Shown in pieces: positions 8,794-18,799 of a stretch of 35,576 nucleotides of DNA. The notes below the pieces were generated by a model. It worked only from the letters and a program-made list of their open reading frames with translations, was not told the DNA's origin and made no database searches. The translations under genes were made by a program, and so were the position numbers. Source of the stretch: Desulfobacteraceae bacterium (GTDB lineage: Bacteria > Desulfobacterota > Desulfobacteria > Desulfobacterales > Desulfosarcinaceae); the NCBI GenBank assembly GCA_024230435.1, contig JAAERL010000967.1:1-35576 (forward strand). Direction: 5' to 3'. The number at the start of each line of letters is the position of its first letter. Positions within the stretch are counted from its first letter, which is position 1.

Positions 8794-8815
8794 TCCCGGC
8801 AATAAATTGCCGGGA
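8794..8815 (-). terminator. Stem-loop between the second pilY1 and the tolC-like gene
   Basis: TCCCGGCAA and TTGCCGGGA form a perfect 9-bp stem around a TAAA loop. On the minus strand it follows the pilY1 stop but lacks a good U-tract, so it is a weak or partial terminator or an RNA-processing site. Confidence 0.5.
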
Positions 8816-8832
8816 ATTTTCGATATGGAATC

Positions 8833-11800
8833 TTAATCCTCTTTTTGATCATCATTCCACCAGTCAATAATACTGCTTCTGGTGTAAAAGGGTAGATCAA
8901 CAAGTATTTTATTAAATTGCATATAAGCCGATACCGTTCCTTGGCCACCAGCATGCATGCCGATAGGGGGCGAAGGCTGGCCGCTTATAATATCCGGACA
9001 TTTTACTTCCACAATTTCTTCTTCTTTTCCATTAACAATCACAGAGACAGTTTTTTTAATATCAAAAATTTGATCCGTATAACCGGTGCCGGTGGCATAA
9101 TAGATTCCGTAGAGATCGGCATCACCATTACGGTCGCAAATATCATCGTCTGGTGTGTAGCTGGTAACAAAAAGCGCCCCGCCCAGCAGGCTCGCTTTGC
9201 TGATGACACGTTCTGAGGCACCGTCATCAAAGGTTTCCAGTTCACGATACCAGCCGTCGTAATTGTCTTGAATATCTTCTTCCAAAGTTAAAAAATTACC
9301 ATCTTCATAAATTGTGTCATCTTCATTGAGAACCAATCCTGTCGTTGTTATCTTAAAAGCATTGCCGCAAATCAAGCCATTGCTATCGCAATCACTTTCA
9401 CTATCGCAGTCTCTATCACGTTGAACGATCTTAGTTTCTTCATAGTTATATTGATAACTATCTTCATCTTTATACATTTTATTGAAAAACGGATCTTTAA
9501 TACCATAGATGTACTGCTGATCGCTATCAAACAAATCTTCTTCGCTGCTATACCGGCCCGTGCCGAAATAGACCCAGACATTATCAATATCGTTGTCAGG
9601 ATAAACTTCTATGCTCACGGACGCAGGTGCTGTGATGGGTGCATCGGGCGAATGAAACATAATTGATTTATACCAATTATCAGGATCAGTATCGTATTCA
9701 GGAACCCCGCTGTCTGTTTCTTTTTCAGACCATGAACAATTTGCATTACAAGGAACAGCGAACTTGTAGAGGTTTCCTTTCCAGGTCTTCTCATCATTAT
9801 CGGAATCATCATTATCGGAATCATCGCCATCTTCAAGATAGGACGTTGCCGCATAGATTGCGTCCACATTATAATTGAGGTCTTTATCAAAAGAGATGGG
9901 ATCATTAAAGTAGGCATTGTCATCTAAAGGCCCAAACTTTTTTTCAAGTTCGCCGGTCGCAAGGTCAACCAAATAAAAATAAGCCTGTTCGCTGCTGGTG
10001 CAGTCATAATCAGTGGGGCCGGACCCGAAAACGGCGAACCATTTATCATCCACCTTGACCGGCGCGGGCCTGGAGCGGCTCATGTTCAAGTTATCATAAG
10101 TCTTCTCCCATAGTAGCTTGGGTTCACGTGGTTCGGTAATATCAAGGCAAAAATAGGTAGGTTTAAAATACCGGGTTGTTTTCTCGCCATCGCCAAAATC
10201 CTCTTCTACGGGGATTTCTTTGGCACCCATGTTTAAACCCATGACAAGAAATGTTCCCCATTCGCCGTCCAGCTCAGCATCAAAAATCCGGGGCTTGGCA
10301 TCCACTAGGTAGGTATGGCTGTAATCATTCTGAGCCACCCATTTTAAATGGGGCAGCACAGCCTGGGGAATAAACGCCCAGATCTCGGTCCCTAATTCCG
10401 TGCTATCAACTTCTTCGTATTTGGTGGTGAGTTCACCTGTCTCTTCGTCTTTAGCCACTAAAAATTTTCCATGAGTAAAAGCATGCAGCATTCCGTCATT
10501 GGCTCCCACGTAAACCACAGTTTCCCGTTCCACAGTGCCGTTATAATAATCCAGGTAGGATTCATCGGAATATGTAATATGGTAAGAATCCGGCGCCTTG
10601 CCGATAGTAACCGGCGAAGAGTTCATGATATCGCCAAGCCGGTAGGTTTTCCCGTCAACGGTGCGATTGCGCAAGCCTGTCACTTCCTCGCCCCTGACCC
10701 ATGAGATTATATTTTCAGCGCGATCATCTACTGTACTTCCCAGGTCTGCCCCGCTATCCCCCCAGGCCGTATCGCCTGATACGCCAAAGTATGGCAGCAG
10801 GTCATCAACCGAAGCGGTTTTAAATGAAATAATATCGCCGCTTGAATCAAACACGGTATCACCGGAATCATCGATTTCTTCGTTTTCATTTTTGTCAATA
10901 AATGTAAAGATTTTGCGATCTTCCGGATCAAAACCTTCTTCTGCCATCATACTGCCGGCTTCGAAAAGCGGCTTTATAGTCTCGATATCATCAACTTCGT
11001 ATTCTGTTTCGTCATCTCCGAGCAGCACGGTGACATTGCCCTCTTCATTTGTGACAAAAGTAACTATTTCATCACCATCATCCAAAATACCATCTTCATT
11101 ATTGTCGTTGCGTAAATCGCCGTTGGCGTCCACCCAAAAAGAGTGCATAAAGCCTAACCAGCGTGCTTCTTCTTCATCGGAGCTTTCAGGTTCGATTACG
11201 CTTTTATAGTAAGCTTGTACAACGCTGCCTTCGCCATCGTTGCTGGCCCCCAAAACCGAGGCGGAAGAGCTTGAAGCAACTGTCTTGCCGATGCTTGCAA
11301 TTGCACTTATCAAACTAGCCTCTAAAGCAAACCCGTCTGCCGGATTAAAAAAATTATCAGGAACGCCATCCCCATCGCTATCCCATTCACTATCAATATC
11401 AGGTTTCGGACTAGTGCTATTTCCAGAATCCTCAAATCCGCCGTTTTTGGCTGCATCCTTCAAGAGCTGTATTGCCGTCTCACTATCGCCAAAGGCATAA
11501 ATCGTATAAAGGGTAAGGGTTTGATCTCCAGTCAAATCATCCCGAAGGTCATTTATGTGGGCGTATAAGGCTACATCATCCAGATAATCGGAACAGCCAT
11601 TATTGAAATTTTCGTTTTTTTCCTCATCACCATCATCATCAGTATCCTTATACTGATTGGGTATATTCCTATCCTGAGTGGGTTCGCCATCGGAAAGCAG
11701 AATTACAAAGCTTTTTGCACAAGGGACTTCTTCCCCATCCCGGTAGAACGGATCATCATCGTCTGCCTTATTTTCATTTCCATCGCTTGCGATGGCCTTT

Positions 11801-13395
11801 GCGGAATAACCCTGGGGGCTTTCCTGCTTAAAATATTGCATGGTAACGTAGAGTGTTTCCGCAAGAGGAGTCCATGTGAAGATGCTGGGATTTTTACTTT
11901 CCAGGTCATAAACCAGTTCAGCCATGTCCGCGCCAATGGCGTTTTCCACCATTCCTCCAGCGCTTTTTAAAAACCAAATATTGCCCCAGTTGGCATTCTC
12001 CCCAAGCCTTTGCAAAACGCCAGCAACATTTATACCATCGTTATATTTATGGAAGGATTCAGGCTCTAATTCAGCGTTTTTTAGAATGGCCATATTATAT
12101 GTCATTTCTTCATCATAAACAGTAAGATTACCCAGATTAAGCTTGTATTTGTATACACCATCGTAAGGACTGACAGCAATCCCATCGGAGGAATCAAATT
12201 CTTTTTGTTTTACCTCATAGTTACTATCATACCCGTATATCACTTGCTCTCCGCTACCGTCTCTATTGTTACCATCGCTGGTGGCACTTGTGCTTTTAGT
12301 ATCTCCCCCGATCAATACTTTGCGCACAACATCAATCCTCATCATGCTCATCCAATTCATCCAGTTGCCGTCCCATAGCCTCTCATTCACGATTGATGTT
12401 GAATTAAGGGTGGTGTTTGTTTTCGCATCAAATGAATAGACATTCCAGTGATTACCGGTAGCGTCATAGGTTATTTTTTTGTACTCCGGTTCAAACCGGG
12501 CGTTTTGGTATTTGTAAAAAAAATCAGGATTAAAATACCCGTAATATTGCGGCACTTCTTCTGAGTCTGTATAGAATATACTGAGCACGGGCGGGTACGC
12601 CGTATCGTCATCGTCTTCCTGAAAGTTACGACTATAGGCAACCCTTTTACCAGTACCAGAACCTGATTTTGTGATTCGGAAAACTAGTGAATTATTTGTT
12701 TCGGACCAATCTGAATGATCCACCATCTCCTGGATAATTGTTGAAATATCAGCAGTTTGATATACTTGGTCACTGCTCCATGCTTCTGGTGACCAGCTCA
12801 CAGTCGAGGATGTCCATGTCGCGTTTCTTGTGCTGATAACATGGGTATCTTCTTCATCGTCATCATCTTTATCTCTAACAAAGGGATCAGCATCACCCGA
12901 GGCTTCACCTTCGATGGTCAAGGAAATGTCGCCGTTTTGACTATTTCTGGAGGTAAATTGGATATATGCTGATTTAATGTACACGCCTTTTGGAACATCC
13001 ACATCCTGAAAGCGAATACCGACGATATTTTTTCCTAATCTAAGTCTTTTTGCAGCCCACAGCATATCACCACTATCATCTTCTTCTACATCATCATCAC
13101 TAGCCGCAACCTCTACACTGGCCGATCCAATTATACCGTCACCGGAATCTAACTCATAGGAATTCTCAGGATATGCATGCTGTTGCATGCTCCCGGAGTT
13201 ATCCAGAATGATCATCACATTGGGCTTCACAGACTCATCGACAAAAATTGGACTATGCTCGTAATTACTAATCAACGGTTCGGTAAAAGTAGATTCCGAA
13301 TCTCCAAAAGCAAATCCCGGTTGTATCGCAAATATTATTGACGACAGGAATATAGCCATACACAACTGTTTACGGAAAACATTTTTCATCATCAT
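8833..13395 (-). CDS. pilY1: PilY1-family type IV pilus tip protein (acidic paralogue)
   Basis: 1520 aa. PilY1 proteins sit at the type IV pilus tip and act in adhesion and pilus dynamics. The start at 13395 is chosen over an upstream in-frame ATG because GGAGG lies 7 bases before it and a signal peptide follows (MMMKNVFRKQLCMAIF to FAFG). The vWA MIDAS motif MIILDNSGSM is near residue 62. An inserted beta-rich domain follows (residues about 90-270) resembling DNRLRE/CBM96-type modules. The rest of the vWA fold, with FVILLSDGEPTQD, comes near residue 590. EF-hand-like Asp loops follow (DSDGDGVPD, DKNENEEIDDSGD). The C-terminal half is the PilC/PilY1 beta-propeller, with VVYVGANDGMLHAF and the Ca-type loop FDKDLNYNVDAIY. 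Many Asp/Glu tracts are absent from its paralogue at 14151-18599. Confidence 0.92.
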   Translation of the reverse strand: MMMKNVFRKQLCMAIFLSSIIFAIQPGFAFGDSESTFTEPLISNYEHSPIFVDESVKPNVMIILDNSGSMQQHAYPENSYELDSGDGIIGSASVEVAASDDDVEEDDSGDMLWAAKRLRLGKNIVGIRFQDVDVPKGVYIKSAYIQFTSRNSQNGDISLTIEGEASGDADPFVRDKDDDDEEDTHVISTRNATWTSSTVSWSPEAWSSDQVYQTADISTIIQEMVDHSDWSETNNSLVFRITKSGSGTGKRVAYSRNFQEDDDDTAYPPVLSIFYTDSEEVPQYYGYFNPDFFYKYQNARFEPEYKKITYDATGNHWNVYSFDAKTNTTLNSTSIVNERLWDGNWMNWMSMMRIDVVRKVLIGGDTKSTSATSDGNNRDGSGEQVIYGYDSNYEVKQKEFDSSDGIAVSPYDGVYKYKLNLGNLTVYDEEMTYNMAILKNAELEPESFHKYNDGINVAGVLQRLGENANWGNIWFLKSAGGMVENAIGADMAELVYDLESKNPSIFTWTPLAETLYVTMQYFKQESPQGYSAKAIASDGNENKADDDDPFYRDGEEVPCAKSFVILLSDGEPTQDRNIPNQYKDTDDDGDEEKNENFNNGCSDYLDDVALYAHINDLRDDLTGDQTLTLYTIYAFGDSETAIQLLKDAAKNGGFEDSGNSTSPKPDIDSEWDSDGDGVPDNFFNPADGFALEASLISAIASIGKTVASSSSASVLGASNDGEGSVVQAYYKSVIEPESSDEEEARWLGFMHSFWVDANGDLRNDNNEDGILDDGDEIVTFVTNEEGNVTVLLGDDETEYEVDDIETIKPLFEAGSMMAEEGFDPEDRKIFTFIDKNENEEIDDSGDTVFDSSGDIISFKTASVDDLLPYFGVSGDTAWGDSGADLGSTVDDRAENIISWVRGEEVTGLRNRTVDGKTYRLGDIMNSSPVTIGKAPDSYHITYSDESYLDYYNGTVERETVVYVGANDGMLHAFTHGKFLVAKDEETGELTTKYEEVDSTELGTEIWAFIPQAVLPHLKWVAQNDYSHTYLVDAKPRIFDAELDGEWGTFLVMGLNMGAKEIPVEEDFGDGEKTTRYFKPTYFCLDITEPREPKLLWEKTYDNLNMSRSRPAPVKVDDKWFAVFGSGPTDYDCTSSEQAYFYLVDLATGELEKKFGPLDDNAYFNDPISFDKDLNYNVDAIYAATSYLEDGDDSDNDDSDNDEKTWKGNLYKFAVPCNANCSWSEKETDSGVPEYDTDPDNWYKSIMFHSPDAPITAPASVSIEVYPDNDIDNVWVYFGTGRYSSEEDLFDSDQQYIYGIKDPFFNKMYKDEDSYQYNYEETKIVQRDRDCDSESDCDSNGLICGNAFKITTTGLVLNEDDTIYEDGNFLTLEEDIQDNYDGWYRELETFDDGASERVISKASLLGGALFVTSYTPDDDICDRNGDADLYGIYYATGTGYTDQIFDIKKTVSVIVNGKEEEIVEVKCPDIISGQPSPPIGMHAGGQGTVSAYMQFNKILVDLPFYTRSSIIDWWNDDQKED
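9791..9820 (-). repeat. Two perfect tandem 15-bp units inside pilY1
   Basis: The unit TCATCATTATCGGAA occurs twice without a mismatch and begins a third time. It encodes a short Asp/Ser/Asn tract in the propeller region. The paralogous gene has no such tract at the equivalent site, pointing to a recent local expansion. Confidence 0.9.
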
Positions 13396-13740
13396 AGAAA
13401 ATCCTCCAATAGAAATCTGACAAACAGAATACACCACAAAAAAATTCTGCACTTTGCAGCGCATTGCATAATGCATGCAACTTGTATCAATTTTTAAAAA
13501 GGGAATTTAGGGAGCAATTCGCCGGGTGGAGCCTGTTTGTTTAAAAACCACCAAAACCAATTATTATTACGTATAATTTATTGCTATATATTACAATCTG
13601 AAGAGGTACTTTTTTTCTTTTTAAAACAGCCCTTATCTTAAATTTCGCGGACAGAGGAAGCCTTGGGGATCTGTCCTTGCCTGCCGTCTGGAAAAACCAC
13701 CAGGGCCTTCCAGACGGCAAAACGAAATTCGCTTTCTACT
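13396..13740. other. 345-bp gap inside the pilus operon
   Basis: No gene seen. It is AT-rich near 13550-13620 and contains a stem-loop at 13682-13719. Because it is long for an intra-operon gap, it may hold an internal promoter for the downstream pilY1, but no convincing -35/-10 pair was found. Confidence 0.5.
13682..13719 (-). terminator. 12-bp stem-loop after the small secreted protein gene
   Basis: TGCCGTCTGGAA (13682-13693) pairs perfectly with TTCCAGACGGCA (13708-13719) across a 14-base loop. No T-run follows on the minus strand. It may attenuate or process the operon mRNA between the small gene and the second pilY1. Confidence 0.5.
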
Positions 13741-14121
13741 CTATTCGGGTCTTTCACTCACCCACTGCCAGGCGGCGTCACTTGCAACACTAATAATTTT
13801 TATATACGTTGCCTTACGTTTTCCATTTTCAAAATCAAAGTAAACCTTTGCCTGGCAGGGCGCCATTAAATCTCTCATGCTGACCTGCTTGCCGTCGGTA
13901 CCAACGATAAGCGTCGCATCTGACACATGATAAATGTCGCCCGTATTGGTAAACACTTTTTCCAGGGTTTTTCTTTCAATGTTCACCCGCACTGTCTCAG
14001 ACTCCTGCTCTTCATCACCGCAGACGGGAGTCACCGTAAAAGTCATTGAAAAAAAGATAAAACACAGGCACATAACCGCCATCGGCCCAGCTTGTTTCTT
14101 AATAACGTCTGTCATATCCAC
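13741..14121 (-). CDS. Small secreted protein between two pilY1 genes, function unknown
   Basis: 126 aa. A hydrophobic segment (about residues 14-34, AVMCLCFIFFSMTFTVTPVCG) acts as signal peptide. The first codons are polar, so the true start may be an internal Met. The mature part (about 90 aa) appears beta-rich: ETVRVNIERKTLEKVF, DIYHVSDATLIVGTDGKQVSM, PCQAKVYFDFENGKRKATYIKI. In pseudomonads a small protein called PilY2 is encoded next to pilY1. This gene has the same position and size class, but I cannot show homology. The context suggests a periplasmic factor for pilus-tip assembly. It is 29 bp downstream of the first pilY1. Confidence 0.75.
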   Translation of the reverse strand: MDMTDVIKKQAGPMAVMCLCFIFFSMTFTVTPVCGDEEQESETVRVNIERKTLEKVFTNTGDIYHVSDATLIVGTDGKQVSMRDLMAPCQAKVYFDFENGKRKATYIKIISVASDAAWQWVSERPE

Positions 14122-14150
14122 TGTCCTTTTACTAAAGATTTATTAATGGT

Positions 14151-17100
14151 TTAGTTGTGTTGCATATCATTCCACCAGTCAATAAGACTGCTTCTAAGAT
14201 AAAACGGCGTATCGACTTCCAGCTCAAGAATCTGGCCCGTGCTTAGCTGAGGAAAAGCCGTTGCGCCCTTTTTGTTTCCCACATGAAAACCCACACCCGA
14301 TGGCGGCATGCCGATATAACTGTCCTGGAGTTTTACAGCCACAATCTCTTCTATTTTGCCTTCAACATCGATTGTATCAGGATTGGAAATATTAAAAATC
14401 TGATCTGTATAACCTGTTCCGGTGACGTAGTAAATCGCGTAAAAATTGCTATGGCCCAAACGCAAACAAACTTCATCGCTGGGCGTATAAGCCGGAACAA
14501 AAACCATTCCCCCCAGAAGGCTAGGTTTACTGATAATCCGTTCGGAGGCATTCGATCCGCTGGTATCCAATGCCCGGTACCAGCCGTCATAGTTTTTCTG
14601 GATATCTTCTTCGAAAGCAAGAAAATCACCGCTGTACAAATTGCCGTCTTTAACCACCGAGCCATAGGTTGTGACCGTAAAGTCATTCCCATAAATAAGG
14701 GTATCACGCTCTACGGTTTTAAAATTAGCAAAGTCATGTTGATAGATTTCATTGATGCTGTTGGCGTTAAAAAACGGATCTTTGATGCCATAGATATATT
14801 GCTGCTGACCGTCATACATATCATCTTCACCAATATACCGGCCCGTTCCGAAATAAATCCATACATTGTCAATGCCCTTATCCGGGAAAGATTCAATGCT
14901 CACAGAAACTGGCGCTGTGATGGGCGCATCTGGTGAATCAAACAGCTTGGACTCCAGCCAATTGGCAGGATCTTCATCATAACCGTATTCCTGTGAAGCA
15001 TCATAGTCCGAAGCCCACTGGCAATTTCCACATGGCACGGCCAGCTTGTATATGCTTCCTTTCCAGGTATTATTTTCGTAATAGGCACTACCCGCGAAAA
15101 TGGCATCCACATTATAATTCAGGTTCTTATCAAAAGACACGGGATCATTGAAATATGCATTACTGTCCAGCGGCCCGAATTGTTTTTTAAGCTCGCCGGT
15201 TGCAAGATCGGCCACGTAAAGATATCCCGGTTTGCTGCTGGCTCCGTCATATTCGGTGGGGCCTGAGCCAAAGACCACAAACCAACTGTCTCCGACCTTC
15301 ACCGGAGCTGGCCTGGAGCGGCTCATGTTCAGGTTGGGATAAGTTCGTTCCCATAGCAGTTTGGGGCTGCGCGGCTGGGTAATGTCAATACAAAAGTAGG
15401 AGGGATAAAAATCGCGCTCCTGCTTGCCGCTGCCGAAATCTTCATATACCTGGATTTGGCGCGCGCCCATATTCAAACCCATAACAAGAAAGGTGCCCCA
15501 TTGGCCGTTTACCTGGGCGTCAAAGATGCGGGGTTTTCCATCCACCAGGTAAGTATGAGTATAGTTTTCCTGGGCTGTCCATTTCAGGTGGGGCAATACG
15601 GCCTGGGGAATAAACGCCCATATTTCATCACCCAATTCATTGCCCGAAGGCTTTATGTAGCTTTTTGCGCCGTCTTTATCCACATTGAAAAATCCCGAGG
15701 TAAAAGCGTGCAGCATACCGTCATTGGCGCCCACGTAAACCACGCTTTCCCTGGCCGCCACACTGTTGTAGTATTCTAAGTAGGATTCATCAGAGTAGAT
15801 TATGTGGTAAGAGTCCGAAGCTTTGTCCACGGTAACCGGCGTGGATTGCATTATATCGCCAAGCCGGTAGGTTTTCCCGTCAAGGGTGCGATTGCGCAGG
15901 CCATCCACATCCGTGCCCCTGACCCAGGTTATGATATTTTGGGCGCGTTCATCCACAGTATCACCCAAACCGGCGCCGCTATCTGCCCAGGCAGTATCGC
16001 CTGATACGCCTAAATAAGGCAGCAGGTTTGAGACCGATTTGGTATCAAATGAGATGATTTCACCTGTTGAATCAAACATATCTGTGCCGGAATCATCAAT
16101 CGCGCCATCCTTGTTCTTGTCAATAAAGGTGAAAATCTTGCGGTTGCCGGGATCAAAGCCGGTGCTTGCCATCTGGTTGCCGACTTCGAAAATCGGTTGC
16201 AATACATCTATATCATCAACGTTATACTCGGTTGAATCACCTTCAATCAGCACCTTGGTGTTACCTTCATCATCCGTAGTAAACACTACCTTCTTATCAT
16301 GGTCATCCAATGTTCCCTTGGTAGAACCGCCGTCATTGCGTAAAACACCATCGGCATCCACCCATAAAGAATGCATAAAGCCCAACCAGGCAGCCTCTTT
16401 ATCCTCGCTTGCAGCCGAAACCGAACTTCTAAAGTACGCTTGAACCATGCCAGCTTCACCTTCGTTGGTAGCCGCCATAACCGAAGCCGAAGAACCGGAT
16501 GCGGTGGACTTGCTGATCTGGGCAATTGTTTTGGTCAAGCTGGCCTCCAGGGCGAATCCATCGGCAGCATCAAAATAGTTATCAGGAACGCCGTCACCGT
16601 CTTTATCCCATTCGGTGCGGTTGTCAGCAGAATCGGTATAGCCGCCGTCCGGCAGACCGTTTGGATTATCTTCCGAGTCTTTAAAACCGCCGTTTCTGGC
16701 TGCATCCATCAAAAGCTGTTTGGCTTCCTGGCTGTCACCAAAAGCATAAATAGTGTACAGGGTAATGGTTTGATTACCCTCCAGATTCGGCCGCAGGTCA
16801 TTGGTGTGGGCATAAAGAGCAATGTCATCGAGAAAATCAGTTCCGTAGGAACCATAGTCACAATCGGCTTTAGTGGATGAATTGCCTTCGTTGCACGTCT
16901 GGTCATCACCGTCACCGTCCACATCCTTGTATTCAGCCGGAACCCTGGTATCATAGGTTGACTGACCATCGGTCAACAGAATAACAAAACTTTTCGCACA
17001 CGGGACTTCTTCCCCACCCCGGTAGAACGGATCATCAGCGTCGAGCTTATTTTCATTTCCATCACTTGCAATGGCGTTTGCGGCATAACTCAGTCCGCTC

Positions 17101-18599
17101 TGAGGGTTTTCCTGCTTAAAGTATTGCATGGCGACGTAAAAGGTTTCAGCCAGAGGAGTCCAGGTGCTGGGATCTTGTCTTTCCAGGTCATAAACAAGTT
17201 CAACCATATCAACGCCCATGGCGTTTTCAACGTACCCGCCGTCATTGTAGGTAAACCAAATATTGCCCCATCTGGCGGTATTTCCCAGTCTTTGCAGCAC
17301 ACCGGCCACATTGACGCCGGTATCATATTCGTGAAATGATTCAGGCTCTATATCATAGTCTTTCAAAACACGGACTTTATATACCGTGTTAACCCATCCG
17401 CTGCTGTAATCATAAATTCTTAACAGGCCATCATCGAGTCTGTATGAATAGTTTCCATGATAGGGGGTAACGGCAATTGCCGCACTGGAATTAAACACCC
17501 TGTTTTCAAAACTGTTATCGTGCGCGTAGATCACCTGTTTGCCGCTTCCGTCCCGCTTGTTCCCGCTGCCGCTTGCGCTGGTGCTTCTGGTATCTCCGCC
17601 TATCAGCACCTTACGAACGACATCGACCCGCAACATGGTCATCCAGTTCATCCAGTTACCGTCCCATAACTTCTGGCTCACAATGGCAGAAGAATTGACA
17701 GTGGCGCTAACTCCAGTAAGGTTTTCCACATTCCAGTTGTCTGCCGTATAGTTGTATTCAATCTTCTTGTATACCGGCTCAAACCGGCTATTGCTATATT
17801 TGTAAAAGTACTCCGGGTTGAAATAACCATAATATTTTTTCGCCGCCGTATTACCATAAACTACACGAAGCACGGGCGCGTACACTGCACCGGAATTCCG
17901 GCAATAAGACACCCTTTTCTGATTGGCGGACCCCGGTGCGGAAATACGAAACGCCATAGCGTTATTGGCGGTCCACCCCGAAAGGTTCACAATCTCCTGA
18001 ACAATCGCAGATACATCCGAAGTTGCGTATGTTTGACCCGAACTCCACGTTCCCGGCGACCAGTTCACCGCCGCGGTCAAAGGCGCAGTCCGGTTGGAGA
18101 TACTAAAATCCTCCGCTCCAAAAGGATCTGCGTTTTCAACCGCTTCACCCGCAATGGTAAGGCTGATTGCATCCGAATCGGTTTCCTTGGCAATAAATTC
18201 AATATAAGCGGCTTTAATCTGAACCCCTTGGGCAATATCCACATTCTGAAAACGAAGGCCGACAGTATTTTCCCCAATATCAAGGTCTGACGAATTCCAA
18301 TCCATGTATCCGGTATTATATTCTTGCGTATCATCCGCGTCAGCCGCAACCCTGAAAGCCGGCGAACCGGCAAAAGGTTCTCCTTCATAGCTGCTGGAAG
18401 AATAAGCCTCGGACTTCATACTGCCCGAATTATCCAAAATAATCATCACATTGGGTGCAACAGTTTCATTCGCAAAAAGCGGATACGCCGTATAATCGGA
18501 AATAACCGGCTCTGTAAAACACATCCCTGATTGGCTTGTAAATAACACCATCAGAAACGCCACAATAAAATTTAACTTTCTTCGACTCGTATACTTCAT
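14151..18599 (-). CDS. pilY1: PilY1-family type IV pilus tip protein (first copy)
   Basis: 1482 aa, paralogous along its whole length to the protein at 8833-13395. The start is placed at 18599, where GGGGG lies 8 bases before an ATG leading a signal peptide (MKYTSRRKLNFIVAFLMVLF to MCFTEP, in two runs). The upstream codons lack a ribosome site. Domain order: vWA MIDAS motif MIILDNSGSM near residue 50, inserted beta-sandwich (about 80-250) with LTIAGEAVENADPF and NRTAPLTAAVNWSPG, resumed vWA with FVILLTDGQSTYD, EF-hand-like loops (DKDGDGVPD, DKNKDGAIDDSG), then the C-terminal propeller with VVYVGANDGMLHAF, LLWERTYPNLNMSRSRPAPV and FDKNLNYNVDAIF. It follows pilX in the operon, the position usual for pilY1. 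It is clearly less acidic than its partner. Confidence 0.93.
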   Translation of the reverse strand: MKYTSRRKLNFIVAFLMVLFTSQSGMCFTEPVISDYTAYPLFANETVAPNVMIILDNSGSMKSEAYSSSSYEGEPFAGSPAFRVAADADDTQEYNTGYMDWNSSDLDIGENTVGLRFQNVDIAQGVQIKAAYIEFIAKETDSDAISLTIAGEAVENADPFGAEDFSISNRTAPLTAAVNWSPGTWSSGQTYATSDVSAIVQEIVNLSGWTANNAMAFRISAPGSANQKRVSYCRNSGAVYAPVLRVVYGNTAAKKYYGYFNPEYFYKYSNSRFEPVYKKIEYNYTADNWNVENLTGVSATVNSSAIVSQKLWDGNWMNWMTMLRVDVVRKVLIGGDTRSTSASGSGNKRDGSGKQVIYAHDNSFENRVFNSSAAIAVTPYHGNYSYRLDDGLLRIYDYSSGWVNTVYKVRVLKDYDIEPESFHEYDTGVNVAGVLQRLGNTARWGNIWFTYNDGGYVENAMGVDMVELVYDLERQDPSTWTPLAETFYVAMQYFKQENPQSGLSYAANAIASDGNENKLDADDPFYRGGEEVPCAKSFVILLTDGQSTYDTRVPAEYKDVDGDGDDQTCNEGNSSTKADCDYGSYGTDFLDDIALYAHTNDLRPNLEGNQTITLYTIYAFGDSQEAKQLLMDAARNGGFKDSEDNPNGLPDGGYTDSADNRTEWDKDGDGVPDNYFDAADGFALEASLTKTIAQISKSTASGSSASVMAATNEGEAGMVQAYFRSSVSAASEDKEAAWLGFMHSLWVDADGVLRNDGGSTKGTLDDHDKKVVFTTDDEGNTKVLIEGDSTEYNVDDIDVLQPIFEVGNQMASTGFDPGNRKIFTFIDKNKDGAIDDSGTDMFDSTGEIISFDTKSVSNLLPYLGVSGDTAWADSGAGLGDTVDERAQNIITWVRGTDVDGLRNRTLDGKTYRLGDIMQSTPVTVDKASDSYHIIYSDESYLEYYNSVAARESVVYVGANDGMLHAFTSGFFNVDKDGAKSYIKPSGNELGDEIWAFIPQAVLPHLKWTAQENYTHTYLVDGKPRIFDAQVNGQWGTFLVMGLNMGARQIQVYEDFGSGKQERDFYPSYFCIDITQPRSPKLLWERTYPNLNMSRSRPAPVKVGDSWFVVFGSGPTEYDGASSKPGYLYVADLATGELKKQFGPLDSNAYFNDPVSFDKNLNYNVDAIFAGSAYYENNTWKGSIYKLAVPCGNCQWASDYDASQEYGYDEDPANWLESKLFDSPDAPITAPVSVSIESFPDKGIDNVWIYFGTGRYIGEDDMYDGQQQYIYGIKDPFFNANSINEIYQHDFANFKTVERDTLIYGNDFTVTTYGSVVKDGNLYSGDFLAFEEDIQKNYDGWYRALDTSGSNASERIISKPSLLGGMVFVPAYTPSDEVCLRLGHSNFYAIYYVTGTGYTDQIFNISNPDTIDVEGKIEEIVAVKLQDSYIGMPPSGVGFHVGNKKGATAFPQLSTGQILELEVDTPFYLRSSLIDWWNDMQHN

Positions 18600-18799
18600 A
18601 ATCATAGCCCCCTGTTTAACGTGGCGCAACCGGCCAAAGGCCACTAAAGGTTTACTATTTTAAAACCAGTCGATACGGTAAAATTCAATTCACTATAATT
18701 GAAAAACCTTCACCGCCATCAAAACTGTTCCAAATCACTTAATTCGACCCGCCTTTTTCATCATCATCATCTTCTTATTTTGTTTAATGGAACATTGAT

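Noticed and set aside
14283-14936. 217-codon plus-strand frame
   Set aside because: It is a shadow on the opposite strand of the pilY1 propeller coding region, has no family features, and the minus-strand gene is unambiguous.
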